NCBI GenBank assembly: GCA_002337095.1
Contig: DDFI01000005.1
Coordinates: 21,085-49,687 of the forward strand
Direction: 5' to 3'
Source of the DNA: Candidatus Saccharibacteria bacterium UBA1932
Lineage (GTDB): Bacteria > Patescibacteriota > Saccharimonadia > Saccharimonadales > Saccharimonadaceae
Length of the DNA stretch: 28,603 nucleotides
Shown here: piece after piece, positions 1 through 8,392 of the stretch
Layout: every line of letters starts with the position of its first letter
Numbering within the stretch: position 1 is the stretch's first letter
Notes under the pieces: model-generated
Seen by the model: the letters and a program-made list of their open reading frames with translations, nothing else
Told to the model about the DNA's origin: nothing
Databases searched by the model: none
Position numbers and translations under genes: made by a program

Positions 1-363
1 TTTACGCCTGGCAGCCTGAGCGCCATCTGGCTGACATTTGCCGATCCCTTCCCGCGGCAGCGCAGTGCTGGTCGTCGCATGTCGCACCCGACATTTCTTG
101 CCACATATGCTCGATTACTCGGCCCAAGTGGGCAGTTGTGTCTCAAACATGACAATCTAGATTTTTTCCATTGGAGCCTCGAGCAGCTGGTCGCATCTGC
201 TTGGCGCATCACCGAATTGTCATTCGACCTCCACCAATCTACTCTCGCCGACGACTATAAAATCCTCACTACCTACGAAACTCGCTGGCTGTCCGAGGGT
301 AGAACCACCTACTGTGTCGTAGCCCGCCCACCACAGCTTGACGCACCTGAGATAACGCAGTAG
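1..363 (+). CDS. trmB: tRNA (guanine-N7-)-methyltransferase, C-terminal part (5' truncated by window)
   Basis: The frame is open from base 1, so the gene begins upstream of the window. Translation from base 1 shows IWLTFADPFPRQRSAGRRM, which matches the TrmB signature (F-x-DPWPKxRHxxRR), followed by P-x-FL-x-x-Y-x-x-L-x-x-x-G and an FHWSLEQL stretch like the usual 'ws' segment. The family methylates N7 of G46 in the tRNA variable loop using S-adenosylmethionine, in the cytoplasm. The usual W after DP is F here, and KxRH is RQRS, so the substrate-binding motif is divergent. The gene ends 28 nt before the next start and may be co-transcribed with it. An ATG at 79 lies inside the conserved motif and is not the true start. 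Confidence 0.85.
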   Translation, partial: FTPGSLSAIWLTFADPFPRQRSAGRRMSHPTFLATYARLLGPSGQLCLKHDNLDFFHWSLEQLVASAWRITELSFDLHQSTLADDYKILTTYETRWLSEGRTTYCVVARPPQLDAPEITQ

Positions 364-391
364 AATACCAAGCAAGATATAAGGAGTAACA

Positions 392-865
392 ATGTCAAAA
401 CGTGCCAAAGTCATTATCTGTACAATTGGCGGGGCGCTGCTGATCACTGTCATCGGCTTCACCTACGCCCTGCTATGGACCGGCTCAACTAAGGAAATCG
501 TTGGTGTCGCTGATTCGTTCCATATTCCCGCGGATTGGAAAAAGGTTAGCGAGCAAGTTGAACCTCCGCGGCTAGTGTGTATTGGTGATCTGGTGTGTCC
601 GTCTCTCATACGCAAGTATCAGGCCTATGCAACCATCTCGAGCAAGGAATTGATTTCAGAAATACTTCCGACCAATGTTACCAAAGTGAACTACGATGTG
701 TGCGGTCAGGGGCCGGTACCCGCTCAAGCTCGTAAGATGTATATGGATTGTGCTGCCGATTTTATCTTGAGCAATGGCTACAAAGGCACTAGTTATGCAT
801 ACCGATCATACGATAAAAACAGTGATGAGGTGGAGGTTTCGGTCTCCATAAGGCGTCAGCTATGA
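392..865 (+). CDS. Small membrane-anchored protein of unknown function
   Basis: This 157-residue protein has an N-terminal hydrophobic segment at about residues 7-30 preceded by KR residues, so it is probably a signal anchor with the remaining ~125 residues outside the cell. The outer part carries four cysteines (in LVCIGDLVC, DVCGQG and MDCAAD) that could form two disulfides. An AAGGAG ribosome binding site at 381-386 fixes the start. The stop overlaps the start of the cutinase gene (ATGA), which implies translational coupling. I do not recognise a family. The coupling suggests it works with the cutinase-domain surface protein, for example as a partner or anchor, but that is inference. Confidence 0.8.
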   Translation: MSKRAKVIICTIGGALLITVIGFTYALLWTGSTKEIVGVADSFHIPADWKKVSEQVEPPRLVCIGDLVCPSLIRKYQAYATISSKELISEILPTNVTKVNYDVCGQGPVPAQARKMYMDCAADFILSNGYKGTSYAYRSYDKNSDEVEVSVSIRRQL

Positions 866-3117
866 GTGTAGCATCTAGATTAACAGCTATGCTTAGTGTG
901 CTCTCAGTCATTTTGGCTGGTATATTATTTCTGCCAAACAACGCCGGAGCCACGTCGTGCAAAGATGTTACCTTGATATTTGCTCGGGGATCTGGGGCGA
1001 GCTTAAATGTTGACGAGAATCAACAATGGGAGCGTGCCTTTAGGCGACAGCTAGGCCAAACTAAAGCCGCGTTTTATGAACTTGGTTCTCAGTCAATCGA
1101 CGGATATCAATATCCCGCTGTCAATGTTTCGGATCTGCTTAATGGCAACGCAATTGGCGCCAAAGTAACTGGCGGAGCGGGCAATGACTATGGTAAGAGT
1201 GTTATGCAGGGGGTGCAAGAGCTAGTCGCGTATATTCGACAGACAAATCAGGCCTGCCCCAACATGAAGTACATACTGGGCGGTTACTCGCAGGGCGCGC
1301 AGGTGATGTCGCAGGGAGTTCAGTATCTGGCGCCGCAGAATCGCGATCGTATCCTGTTTTTGGCGACCTTTGGTGATCCGAAGTTGCGGCTACCCGAGGG
1401 CGATGGTCTTTTTTATGTGCCGGCATGTGATGGCAAGAACTTCTCGCCATGGCGTCGAGTGGTGGATAATTGTCGCACCAACAATGGATCATTGGGTGGC
1501 TGGAATCCTTATGTACCAGATGATATGCGCAACAAGACGTGGACCTGGTGCTATGCGCGGGATTTTGTGTGCGGAGCAGATTTGAACTTCACTGACAATT
1601 CTGGGCATGGGCGTTATAGTGGCCCCGGCATGGCGATAGATGATGCGGCAAATGAAGCAACAAAACGGCTCAATGATTATTTGAAGTCGGTGGAGCCAAC
1701 TGTCGAGATGCCGCCTGTACCAGCAGCAGCACCAAAGCCTAACGACGTGGCATTAGTCATCGATACCACTGGGTCGATGGGTAGACAGATTGAAGCAACT
1801 AAAGCTCTGGCCACTGATATCGCCAACCGAGTAATTGCAGCAGGCGGGCGCATAGCGCTCACTGAATATCGTGATTTTACTGATGACATTAAGGCCGAGG
1901 TGCGATGTGGACTGACAAAAGATGCCGCTACGTTTGCCGCTGCGGTCAACGCCCTATCTGTTGATGGTGGCGGTGATGATCCAGAGGGATTGCTTCATGC
2001 ATTGATGACTACCTATAATACCTTGCAATGGCAGCAGGGTGCGTCGAAAGCCGCAATTGTGATCACCGATGATACCTATCATAATCCTGATCTTATCGAT
2101 GGCTCCACGATGGGCGACGTCGTCAAGCGTTCGCTAGAGATCGATCCCGTAAATACCTACGTCATCACTAACCAACGCGTAGCCAATAGTTATCAAGACT
2201 TGGCTAACGGGACTGCGGGAAAGGTGATTATTAATGATGGTAGTGTTTCTGCAGCGATCATGGATGCTCTGCACCAAGTCCTGACTCGGCCAACAGCTCA
2301 GCTGCCACTTACGGGTTATGAGGGTCCAGTTGGTACAGAGTTCAAATTTGATGCCTCGATGAGCAGCATTCAGGATTCAACCATTATATCGTATGAGTGG
2401 GATTTCAACGGCGACGGCACGTTTGACCGTACGACGACTAGTCCCGTGGTATATCATACCTACCCTGATAAGTTCGATGGCAATATGCAGGTGCGTGTCA
2501 TTGCGGCAAATGGTAGTTCGTCTAGCGCTAGCGCCACAGTAAAAGTGGGGCAGACGACCCAGGTAATCAGACTTTCTCCCGCACAAGGCCTCACTGTCAG
2601 TGCACAATCCGCTCACGAAGTCACAGTAAGTTGGCGTGCGCCGATAGATTCTGCAGCTACTAAATGGATCGTGATGTTTAATGGTGTGCGTCTTGGTTAT
2701 ACTGCGGCAAGTCAAACCCGCGTCACTATTACTGACGTTGATCGTACCATTCCCACAGAATATGGTGTGATGGCCACCGATGATGAGGGGCACGTAAGTG
2801 ACTGGGCTATGGTGACGCTGCCGAGCGACGCGCCGGCTGCAGGTGGTGCCAGCGCTACGAGTGAGGGTGCGGTACTTAATCGCGACATCACTCAACCTAA
2901 CTCACCGACTATGGCCATGGTAGTATCTGCAATCACATCGAGCGCTCCTTCAGGATCTGACAAACTAATAGATGGGTCTCGGTCCGAGCCTGTCGGTACC
3001 GCACCACGGACCGAGCAGTCCCCTAGCTCTATGCCCGTTGGAGCCCTGGTTGCCGGCGGCATGGCGGCACTTGTAGTAAGTACCCTGTGGTATTGGCGCC
3101 GCATGAACAAGCGATAG
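862..3117 (+). CDS. Cutinase-like esterase fused to VWA, PKD and FN3-like domains; tail-anchored surface protein
   Basis: A 751-residue secreted protein. Residues 8-30 form a Sec signal (hydrophobic core ending GAT). Residues about 33-275 are a cutinase-like alpha/beta hydrolase: FARGSGAS, the nucleophile elbow GYSQG with Ser143, Asp234 in a C-x-x-x-D-x-x-C motif, and His249 in GHGRY. Cysteines are paired as in cutinases. Residues about 295-480 are a von Willebrand A domain with the MIDAS sequence DTTGSM at 301-306. A PKD-like domain (YEWDFNGDGTFD) and an FN3-like domain follow. A C-terminal membrane helix with an RRMNKR tail anchors it (about 727-751). Cutinase homologues in Actinobacteria cleave lipid esters. 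On an episymbiont it could act on host envelope lipids while the VWA/PKD/FN3 part adheres, but that is inference. There is no LPXTG motif. It starts in an ATGA overlap with the upstream gene. Confidence 0.88.
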   Translation: MSVASRLTAMLSVLSVILAGILFLPNNAGATSCKDVTLIFARGSGASLNVDENQQWERAFRRQLGQTKAAFYELGSQSIDGYQYPAVNVSDLLNGNAIGAKVTGGAGNDYGKSVMQGVQELVAYIRQTNQACPNMKYILGGYSQGAQVMSQGVQYLAPQNRDRILFLATFGDPKLRLPEGDGLFYVPACDGKNFSPWRRVVDNCRTNNGSLGGWNPYVPDDMRNKTWTWCYARDFVCGADLNFTDNSGHGRYSGPGMAIDDAANEATKRLNDYLKSVEPTVEMPPVPAAAPKPNDVALVIDTTGSMGRQIEATKALATDIANRVIAAGGRIALTEYRDFTDDIKAEVRCGLTKDAATFAAAVNALSVDGGGDDPEGLLHALMTTYNTLQWQQGASKAAIVITDDTYHNPDLIDGSTMGDVVKRSLEIDPVNTYVITNQRVANSYQDLANGTAGKVIINDGSVSAAIMDALHQVLTRPTAQLPLTGYEGPVGTEFKFDASMSSIQDSTIISYEWDFNGDGTFDRTTTSPVVYHTYPDKFDGNMQVRVIAANGSSSSASATVKVGQTTQVIRLSPAQGLTVSAQSAHEVTVSWRAPIDSAATKWIVMFNGVRLGYTAASQTRVTITDVDRTIPTEYGVMATDDEGHVSDWAMVTLPSDAPAAGGASATSEGAVLNRDITQPNSPTMAMVVSAITSSAPSGSDKLIDGSRSEPVGTAPRTEQSPSSMPVGALVAGGMAALVVSTLWYWRRMNKR

Positions 3118-3157
3118 GTTGTTGTTGCGATCCTACTATCTCGAGGCGTGTAGCGTA

Positions 3158-3568
3158 TTACTGGCCAGCGAAGCTATCCTCGATGTTATCAAGCGTTGAA
3201 GGCGTAAGCCGTAGGTTGCGAATCGCGTCGAGCGCTAGCCAGGCTACCTCGGCCGTACCGTCAAGCGCCAGGGGAGTGCCGTCTTTATACTCTGCAGCGT
3301 AGACGACATACAGGCTTGCACGGCCATCCTTGCCGCGGATATTATTTGCAAGTGGGTGGATAGCATCAATACTAATGCCAACTTCTTCCTTGCATTCACG
3401 GCGCAGCGCACTCTCGAGATCGCGATCCGTAGGCTCGACAGTGCCACCAGGTATGCCCCAGTGACTCGGGAATACTTCCTCGTCGTCGGATCGTCGCACC
3501 ATCAGCACTTCGCCCGACGAATTTTTGATAACGGCGCTGACGTTGACCTTGAATGATGAATAACTCAT
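3158..3568 (-). CDS. NUDIX hydrolase
   Basis: A 136-residue single-domain NUDIX protein. The Nudix box runs from about Gly42 to Ile65 and includes GGTVEP and RECKEEVGI, which keeps the R-E-x-x-E-E metal-binding residues. The loop between G-x5 and REUxEE is one residue longer than the consensus. WGIPGG precedes the box, as in MutT-like enzymes. The family hydrolyses nucleoside diphosphates linked to a second moiety, and the substrate cannot be read from the sequence. Its start overlaps the stop of the Gfo/Idh gene by 4 nt (ATGA at 3565-3568), so the two form a coupled operon. It converges on the cutinase gene with a 40-nt gap and no clear terminator. Confidence 0.88.
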   Translation of the reverse strand: MSYSSFKVNVSAVIKNSSGEVLMVRRSDDEEVFPSHWGIPGGTVEPTDRDLESALRRECKEEVGISIDAIHPLANNIRGKDGRASLYVVYAAEYKDGTPLALDGTAEVAWLALDAIRNLRLTPSTLDNIEDSFAGQ

Positions 3569-5019
3569 GGGTAAAAATCCTTCACTTTATAATTGCCTAG
3601 GGGTATCTTGTTCGCACGTTGTCTCTCATGATTCTCTATAATAGCAGAGAGGAGGCGATTTGTGGTCACGTGGCTCGCAAGTTCTGAATTTGAGGGAAGA
3701 TTATATATAAGTTCGTCTAAGATTTTATGACGAGCAGCTTCATTGTGACCTAAATAACCTCCATCAGAGCGATGTTGCATTGTTTCATATCCACCATAAC
3801 GAATATGCTCAAACGGCTGGCCGCCAATGAGTGCAGTGTTGCGAAATATATAAATATCAAAGTGGTTTTTGTCACCAACGGAATATGGGTTACCTGACTG
3901 TTCATTCACCTCGTATGCCTGGTAGGAGTGTATCTGTATAGAACATAGTGGTCCGACGTGCACATTTACAGATTCATGGCGCACTCTTCCGTTACCTTTA
4001 TACGCGTCTTCCGGTAGTGTAGGCCACGCTCTCCTAGAAAATCCTGATTGCATAAGTGAAAGTTGAGCAGTCGTGATGACACGTTTGTTGCGAGTGTACT
4101 GGAGTTGTGAGTAGCTATCGATCTCCCCATAGTGCCTGAGTAATGATTCAGACATGTATGACTTGAAATGCTCGGCCTGCTGATGACCAAAGAATCTTGC
4201 ATATTCTTGCTGTGAAATAGTAGCATGTTGATCAAGAGGGCTGACAAAATTTGAAAATATATGTAACGTATCTGGTATCTTCTCACTAAGCTGGAGATTA
4301 ATCGAGGTTAGGTTATAGAGTAGATCGACGAAATGGTACCCAGAGTGCATTAGTTTGCCATAGCCATACTTATAGGGATGGTTTTCACGATAAACGAACT
4401 CATCTGGCATGTTCCACATCCCATCAGAGTGGTGGATATCTATATATGTAATAGGTATCTGATAACTAGACACGATATTGTTAAGCGTATCGGTCACAAG
4501 CCTATATCCTGCGTGATGGCGCCTTTGACACTCTACTAATACTCGCGCTCCCGGATGCTTGAGTATGCTGTTTTGCAGGTAGTCTATATCTTCCGTGATT
4601 TGGTTTGCCAAGGTGTGCTTATGCGGGAACAGCAGGTTTTTATGCAAGATAGGTGCAGTAACTGGTTTGTCAACGACTACGGGTATAGACTGCTTTATAC
4701 ATTCATCCAAATATATTTTGTGGGCTTTTGGCTCAGTAGAGAGTATGACTCGTTGTATTCTGTATTGTTTGAGTGCAGACTTCGCGAGAGGATGAACCTG
4801 ACTTGGCTCGATCTGGCCATCAGACGGAAGATAGATGATGTGTTTTGGCATAATACAACGCTTAGCCAAAAACCTTTCGATTATATCTCTGTTCATCTCT
4901 AAATCAATTACAAGCTCAAATGAGAACTCCTTGCCCTTACTATTAATCAAATCTTCTACGTATGGGTAGTATATTCGACGGGCATGAGGCCCTAAGCCTA
5001 TTAATGCTATGGCTATCAT
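3565..5019 (-). CDS. Gfo/Idh/MocA-family oxidoreductase (divergent, long)
   Basis: This 484-residue protein has an N-terminal Rossmann fold (IALIGLGPHARR, residues 4-15), then STEPKAHKIYLDECI and a DKP motif at 117-119 in place of the usual EKP. Further on is SGYHFVDLLYNL, which resembles the family's G-x-H-x-x-D catalytic helix. The family uses NAD(P)H to oxidise or reduce sugars and related metabolites. It is about 100 residues longer than most members, with extra sequence in the C-terminal half (about 270-400). The gene is clearly more AT-rich than its neighbours, which suggests recent acquisition. It is coupled to the NUDIX gene downstream and divergent from the HTH-NUDIX gene. The start is preceded by a TATACT box with a 7-nt gap, so the mRNA is probably leaderless. 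The substrate is unknown. Confidence 0.7.
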   Translation of the reverse strand: MIAIALIGLGPHARRIYYPYVEDLINSKGKEFSFELVIDLEMNRDIIERFLAKRCIMPKHIIYLPSDGQIEPSQVHPLAKSALKQYRIQRVILSTEPKAHKIYLDECIKQSIPVVVDKPVTAPILHKNLLFPHKHTLANQITEDIDYLQNSILKHPGARVLVECQRRHHAGYRLVTDTLNNIVSSYQIPITYIDIHHSDGMWNMPDEFVYRENHPYKYGYGKLMHSGYHFVDLLYNLTSINLQLSEKIPDTLHIFSNFVSPLDQHATISQQEYARFFGHQQAEHFKSYMSESLLRHYGEIDSYSQLQYTRNKRVITTAQLSLMQSGFSRRAWPTLPEDAYKGNGRVRHESVNVHVGPLCSIQIHSYQAYEVNEQSGNPYSVGDKNHFDIYIFRNTALIGGQPFEHIRYGGYETMQHRSDGGYLGHNEAARHKILDELIYNLPSNSELASHVTTNRLLSAIIENHERQRANKIPLGNYKVKDFYP

Positions 5020-5026
5020 TCTCGTT

Positions 5027-5032
5027 AGTATA
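5027..5032 (-). promoter_or_regulatory. -10 box of leaderless promoter for the Gfo/Idh-NUDIX operon
   Basis: On the minus strand TATACT is followed by 7 nt and then the ATG at 5019. Transcription starting about 7 nt after the -10 box would begin at or next to the start codon. No Shine-Dalgarno sequence is present. Confidence 0.6.
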
Positions 5033-5084
5033 CTACAGCGAGGTAGGGAGATAAAGATACTATTTGTTATAATATGTTTATAAG

Positions 5085-5090
5085 TATAAT
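5085..5090 (+). promoter_or_regulatory. -10 box for the HTH-NUDIX gene
   Basis: TATAAT lies 10 nt before the ATG at 5101, predicting a leader of only about 3-4 nt. It faces away from the Gfo/Idh promoter across a short AT-rich intergenic stretch (5020-5100), so one regulator could act on both. Confidence 0.55.
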
Positions 5091-5100
5091 TTGAGTCAAA

Positions 5101-5784
5101 ATGCTAAATATAAATTCTTCAATTCATATGATTCAGCAGCACATTATTACCGTGCTCACAACATCACAGTATGCTCGATTTAGAGATCTGAGGCCAGATC
5201 AAACAGATACAAATTTGGTCAGCTATCATCTTAAATTACTTATCAAAAATAATATAGTCAAAAAAATAGATTCACAATATACATTGAGTCAAAATGGTCT
5301 GGCCTACGTCGACCGCGTCAACGCCGAGCACATGCGGGTGCGAACCCAGCCAAAAATCATCACCATGCTGCTTATCCAGGACGGCTATGGCAAGGTGCTG
5401 CTGCAGCGCCGCACCAAACAGCCATATATCAACACCTGGACGCTGCCGTATGGCAAGATTCATATTGATGATGTGTCGGTTGTGGCCGCTGCGCTGCGTG
5501 AATCGCAGGAGAAACTAGATTTCATACCCAACAAGCCGATTCGTCATGTTGGCCATTGTTACATCCGTGTTTCCTCAGGCAACGAGATCCTTTCGACCAC
5601 GCTGGCTCACATTTGCAGGGCTGAAGTCGATGATGTGAGCGATATCCCTGCCAACGATACGATTCAGTGGGTTGAGCCGCTTGATCTTGCCGCACTAGCT
5701 CTCGCGCCGGCCGTCGAGCAAATCGTCACCCGCGCATTTTTTGGCGATGAATTCTTTTTTGAAGAATTTAGTATCGAGGGGTAA
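5101..5784 (+). CDS. Winged-helix plus degenerate NUDIX-domain protein, possible ligand-sensing regulator
   Basis: Residues about 8-70 of this 227-residue protein look like a winged helix-turn-helix: SYHLKLLIKNNIVKKIDSQ resembles a recognition helix and wing, with YTLSQNGLAYV after it. Residues about 85-215 are a NUDIX fold with LLQRRTKQPY, WTLPYGK and a box from about Gly118. The box reads RESQEKLDF, so the second catalytic glutamate is Lys and the following Gly is Asp, which probably impairs hydrolysis. NUDIX domains joined to HTH domains can act as metabolite sensors (NrtR family, but there with the opposite domain order). The first ~190 nt are AT-rich and the rest GC-rich, as if joined by recombination near 5290. 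It is divergent from the Gfo/Idh-NUDIX operon and may regulate it (inference). Confidence 0.75.
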   Translation: MLNINSSIHMIQQHIITVLTTSQYARFRDLRPDQTDTNLVSYHLKLLIKNNIVKKIDSQYTLSQNGLAYVDRVNAEHMRVRTQPKIITMLLIQDGYGKVLLQRRTKQPYINTWTLPYGKIHIDDVSVVAAALRESQEKLDFIPNKPIRHVGHCYIRVSSGNEILSTTLAHICRAEVDDVSDIPANDTIQWVEPLDLAALALAPAVEQIVTRAFFGDEFFFEEFSIEG

Positions 5785-5797
5785 TTCCCGGCACAGA

Positions 5798-7057
5798 TTA
5801 TGATGGTGTTATCAATCGATCGCGCAGCCAGGCATCGATATTGCCGGCGCCCATACAGAGCACCAGTGAGCCGTTTGCGCGAGCTGTTTGGATGGCTTGC
5901 CATAGTTCGTCGTTGAGGTCGGCGATGTGTACGTGGTCGCGATTGGCAAGGTTGGCGATCAGCTGCTGCGGAGTAAGGATGGGCAAGTCGGCATGCTCGC
6001 GCGACAGATAGGTCGGTAGCCAGTAGATGGTGCTGGCGGCCTGCATGCAGTCGGTGTACTGATCGCGCACTTCGTGCTGGCGGACGTTCTGATGTGGCTG
6101 ATAGACGAGGGTGATGTCCGAGGAAATCTCGCGTGCCATCTGCAGCGTGGCGGCGATCTCGACCGGATGGTGGCCATAGTCCGAATAGAGATTGTCGGCC
6201 AAACGCTCAAATCGCCGAGACGTCCCAGGAAATGTCGCGAGCAGTTCGATCGACCGTGTATTCGAGCAGAGGCTCAGATACTCGGCAGCTTTGGCGACCA
6301 GGGTGGCGTTTTGGCGCATATGAATGCCGGCGAGTGGAAATTTCATGACTTCATCGGACTGAAGGTGCCAGACGGTTTCTTGCATGAGACCCATCGGATC
6401 GAGATCGCGTGCCCAGCCGATCGCGAGCGCTGATTGCTCAATGAATTGCCGAAATGCGGCGAGGTATTCATCACGCGTGGGGTAGGTATCAGGGTGGTCG
6501 TAGTCGATACTGGTGAGCAGCGAAACATACGGCGAAAAATTCAGAAAATTCCGATCAAACTCGTCGCATTCGTAGACGAAATATTCGCTCGCTGGATCAT
6601 ACGCGCCACTCGGGCCAAAACTCAGCGTCGTGCCCACGCAGTAGCTGATCGGTAGATTGAGCTGCTTCATCACCCAGATCATCATACCGGTGGTGGTGGT
6701 TTTGCCATGGGTACCGGCAATGGCGATGAGCTTGAGGTGCTTTTCGCGCAGGATTTCGCCAAGCAAGACATCGCGTTTGACAGCAATAATCCCCAGCTCT
6801 GCCGCCGCCTGCAGCTCTGGATGATCGGCGGGCAGGGCGGCAGTGTAGACGAAACGGTCGATGGGCGCCCGGGTATGCTCGGCGCGCAGATTTGCGCCGG
6901 TCTGATCGTAGCTAACAGTGACGCCACGTGCTGCCAGTTGCTGGCTCATTAGGCTTTGCTCGCGGTCGCTGCCGCAGGTGTCGTAGCCAGCGTCATGGGC
7001 GATCTCGGCCAGGGGTCCAATCCCCACGCCGCCAAGTCCAGAAAAGTAAATCCGCAT
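5798..7057 (-). CDS. murC: Mur ligase, UDP-N-acetylmuramate--L-alanine ligase type
   Basis: From Met at 7057 the protein is 419 residues: a Rossmann-like N-terminal domain (YFSGLGGVGIGPLA), the ATP-binding loop GTHGKTTTT at 115-123, the central motif ECDEFDRNFL (MurC has EADESD), DYDHPD, and a C-terminal domain with TSRRFE and DYGHHPVE. The family ligates L-alanine to UDP-MurNAc in peptidoglycan synthesis, in the cytoplasm. It is slightly shorter than typical MurC (450-490 aa). The ECDEFD motif also resembles Mpl-type ligases, so a tripeptide-recycling role is not excluded. I chose 7057 over the in-frame ATG at 7084 because MRIYFSGLGG aligns with family N-termini and TATACT lies exactly 6 nt upstream, which would leave 7084 outside the transcript. 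Confidence 0.8.
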   Translation of the reverse strand: MRIYFSGLGGVGIGPLAEIAHDAGYDTCGSDREQSLMSQQLAARGVTVSYDQTGANLRAEHTRAPIDRFVYTAALPADHPELQAAAELGIIAVKRDVLLGEILREKHLKLIAIAGTHGKTTTTGMMIWVMKQLNLPISYCVGTTLSFGPSGAYDPASEYFVYECDEFDRNFLNFSPYVSLLTSIDYDHPDTYPTRDEYLAAFRQFIEQSALAIGWARDLDPMGLMQETVWHLQSDEVMKFPLAGIHMRQNATLVAKAAEYLSLCSNTRSIELLATFPGTSRRFERLADNLYSDYGHHPVEIAATLQMAREISSDITLVYQPHQNVRQHEVRDQYTDCMQAASTIYWLPTYLSREHADLPILTPQQLIANLANRDHVHIADLNDELWQAIQTARANGSLVLCMGAGNIDAWLRDRLITPS

Positions 7058-7063
7058 ATGTTT

Positions 7064-7069
7064 AGTATA
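7064..7069 (-). promoter_or_regulatory. -10 box of leaderless murC promoter
   Basis: TATACT on the minus strand is separated from ATG (7057) by 6 nt, so +1 falls on the start codon. There is no ribosome binding site. Confidence 0.65.
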
Positions 7070-7143
7070 GCACTTGGCCGTCAAGCGCTAGTCTTTTTGG
7101 GCTAACTGTGCTGTAATAGGCATAGGAACCAGCAAAAACCAAT

Positions 7144-8358
7144 ATGCTAAAACAGTTTATCATTCGCGTGTTTATGCGCCGTCATTTTTGGCGGTACATG
7201 TCATTTGACGATGTGGCCGAGATGTACGTCTCGCGACTGATGACGATTTTTGCGATCAATATTTCAACGATATTTGTGGCAGTATATATGTATGAGTCGG
7301 GCTACAGCATTCCTCAGATCATTTTGTACTATCTGGTGCTAAATGCGCTGCGTATTCCGGTCTCGTGGGGCGCGGCAATGGTAGCGGCATATTGGGGGCC
7401 AAAACACGGCATCTTGATTGCCAATATTCTGCGGATTCCATCACTGATGGCGCTGGTGATGCTGGAGCAGTGGGGCGTGGGTGCGCTGGCGCTGTTTGGT
7501 GTGCTGACGGCGGTAGCTGCGTCGCTTTACGACCTCTGTTATATGATTGATTTTAGCAAGGTCAAGCATATCGAGCATGTCGGGCGCGAGATCGGCACGA
7601 TGCAGGTGCTAGAGCGCCTAGCCCGGGTAGTGAGCCCGCTGGTCGGCGGGGTGTTGGCGGCGTCATTTGGGCCACACACGACTATCATCGTTGCGTCGGT
7701 AGTGTTCTTGTGCGCGGCAATTCCGCTGCTACGCACGGCCGAGCCCACCGAGACGCGAATGAAGCTTAAATTTCGCGAATTTCCCTGGCGCGAGGCTCGG
7801 CGCACCTTTATCGGCGAAATAGCCGTCGGGGTAGATTTTATCGCCAGTGGCCTGATCTGGACGTTATTTATGGCGACAGTAGTATTTGTATCATCGGGCG
7901 AAAGTGTCTATGCGTATTTGGGCGCGCTAACATCGGTGGGCGTGCTGGCTTCGCTAGTGGCAGCCTGGACGTACGGTCACCTGATCGACCGCGCAAGGGG
8001 CCGCGAGCTGATGGTTGCGGGCGCGGTGGGCAACTGGCTGGTGCATTTATTTCGGCCATTTATTACGACTACCGCAGGGGCAGCTGGGGTGAATATCACG
8101 TCCGAAATCGGCACTGCGGCCTACAATATGTCGTTTACGCGGGTGGTGCTTGACATGGCAGATCGCTCTTCCTACCGGATTGGTTATCTGATGATCATCG
8201 AGATTATGTATAATATCGGCGCTACGCTTGCGTGTGCGGTGGCGCTGCTGGCGACCTGGCTGTGGGGGAATGTGTTTGGTATGCAGGTGACGTTTTTTGT
8301 GGCGGCATTTGCGGTGCTGCTGCTGATTGCAGCGCGCGACTTCGCCCCGCGGCGCTAG
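7144..8358 (+). CDS. MFS-like multi-pass membrane transporter
   Basis: This 404-residue protein is hydrophobic along most of its length, with about 10-12 predicted membrane helices in two halves joined by a basic loop (about residues 200-225, KLKFREFPWREARR). Pro/Gly-rich helices and a second-half loop YGHLIDRARGRELM resemble the MFS G-x-x-x-D-R-x-G-R loop motif. It begins with basic residues (RVFMRRHFWR), typical of a cytoplasmic N-terminus. The substrate is unknown. The start at 7144 has no strong Shine-Dalgarno. A TGTAAT -10-like box about 30 nt upstream would drive it, divergently from murC. It is followed by a separate promoter for the next gene. Confidence 0.75.
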   Translation: MLKQFIIRVFMRRHFWRYMSFDDVAEMYVSRLMTIFAINISTIFVAVYMYESGYSIPQIILYYLVLNALRIPVSWGAAMVAAYWGPKHGILIANILRIPSLMALVMLEQWGVGALALFGVLTAVAASLYDLCYMIDFSKVKHIEHVGREIGTMQVLERLARVVSPLVGGVLAASFGPHTTIIVASVVFLCAAIPLLRTAEPTETRMKLKFREFPWREARRTFIGEIAVGVDFIASGLIWTLFMATVVFVSSGESVYAYLGALTSVGVLASLVAAWTYGHLIDRARGRELMVAGAVGNWLVHLFRPFITTTAGAAGVNITSEIGTAAYNMSFTRVVLDMADRSSYRIGYLMIIEIMYNIGATLACAVALLATWLWGNVFGMQVTFFVAAFAVLLLIAARDFAPRR

Positions 8359-8363
8359 TCTGA

Positions 8364-8369
8364 TATACT
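8364..8369 (+). promoter_or_regulatory. -10 box for the two-TM membrane protein gene
   Basis: TATACT lies 23 nt before the ATG at 8393, just after the stop of the transporter. The predicted ~17-nt leader contains GGTGGGA, a possible ribosome binding site. Confidence 0.5.
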
Positions 8370-8392
8370 AGAGACACCACGGTGGGAATTCT

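Noticed and set aside
2377..2895. 172-codon open frame on the minus strand inside the cutinase fusion gene
   Set aside because: Antisense shadow of a well-supported gene, with Arg/His/Thr-rich low-quality translation and no promoter or ribosome binding site.
3040..3117. LPXTG sortase anchor on the cutinase fusion
   Set aside because: No LPXTG-like motif precedes the C-terminal helix, so it is treated as a membrane tail anchor.
7058..7084. Upstream ATG for murC
   Set aside because: It lies upstream of the likely transcription start and adds residues not seen in Mur ligases.
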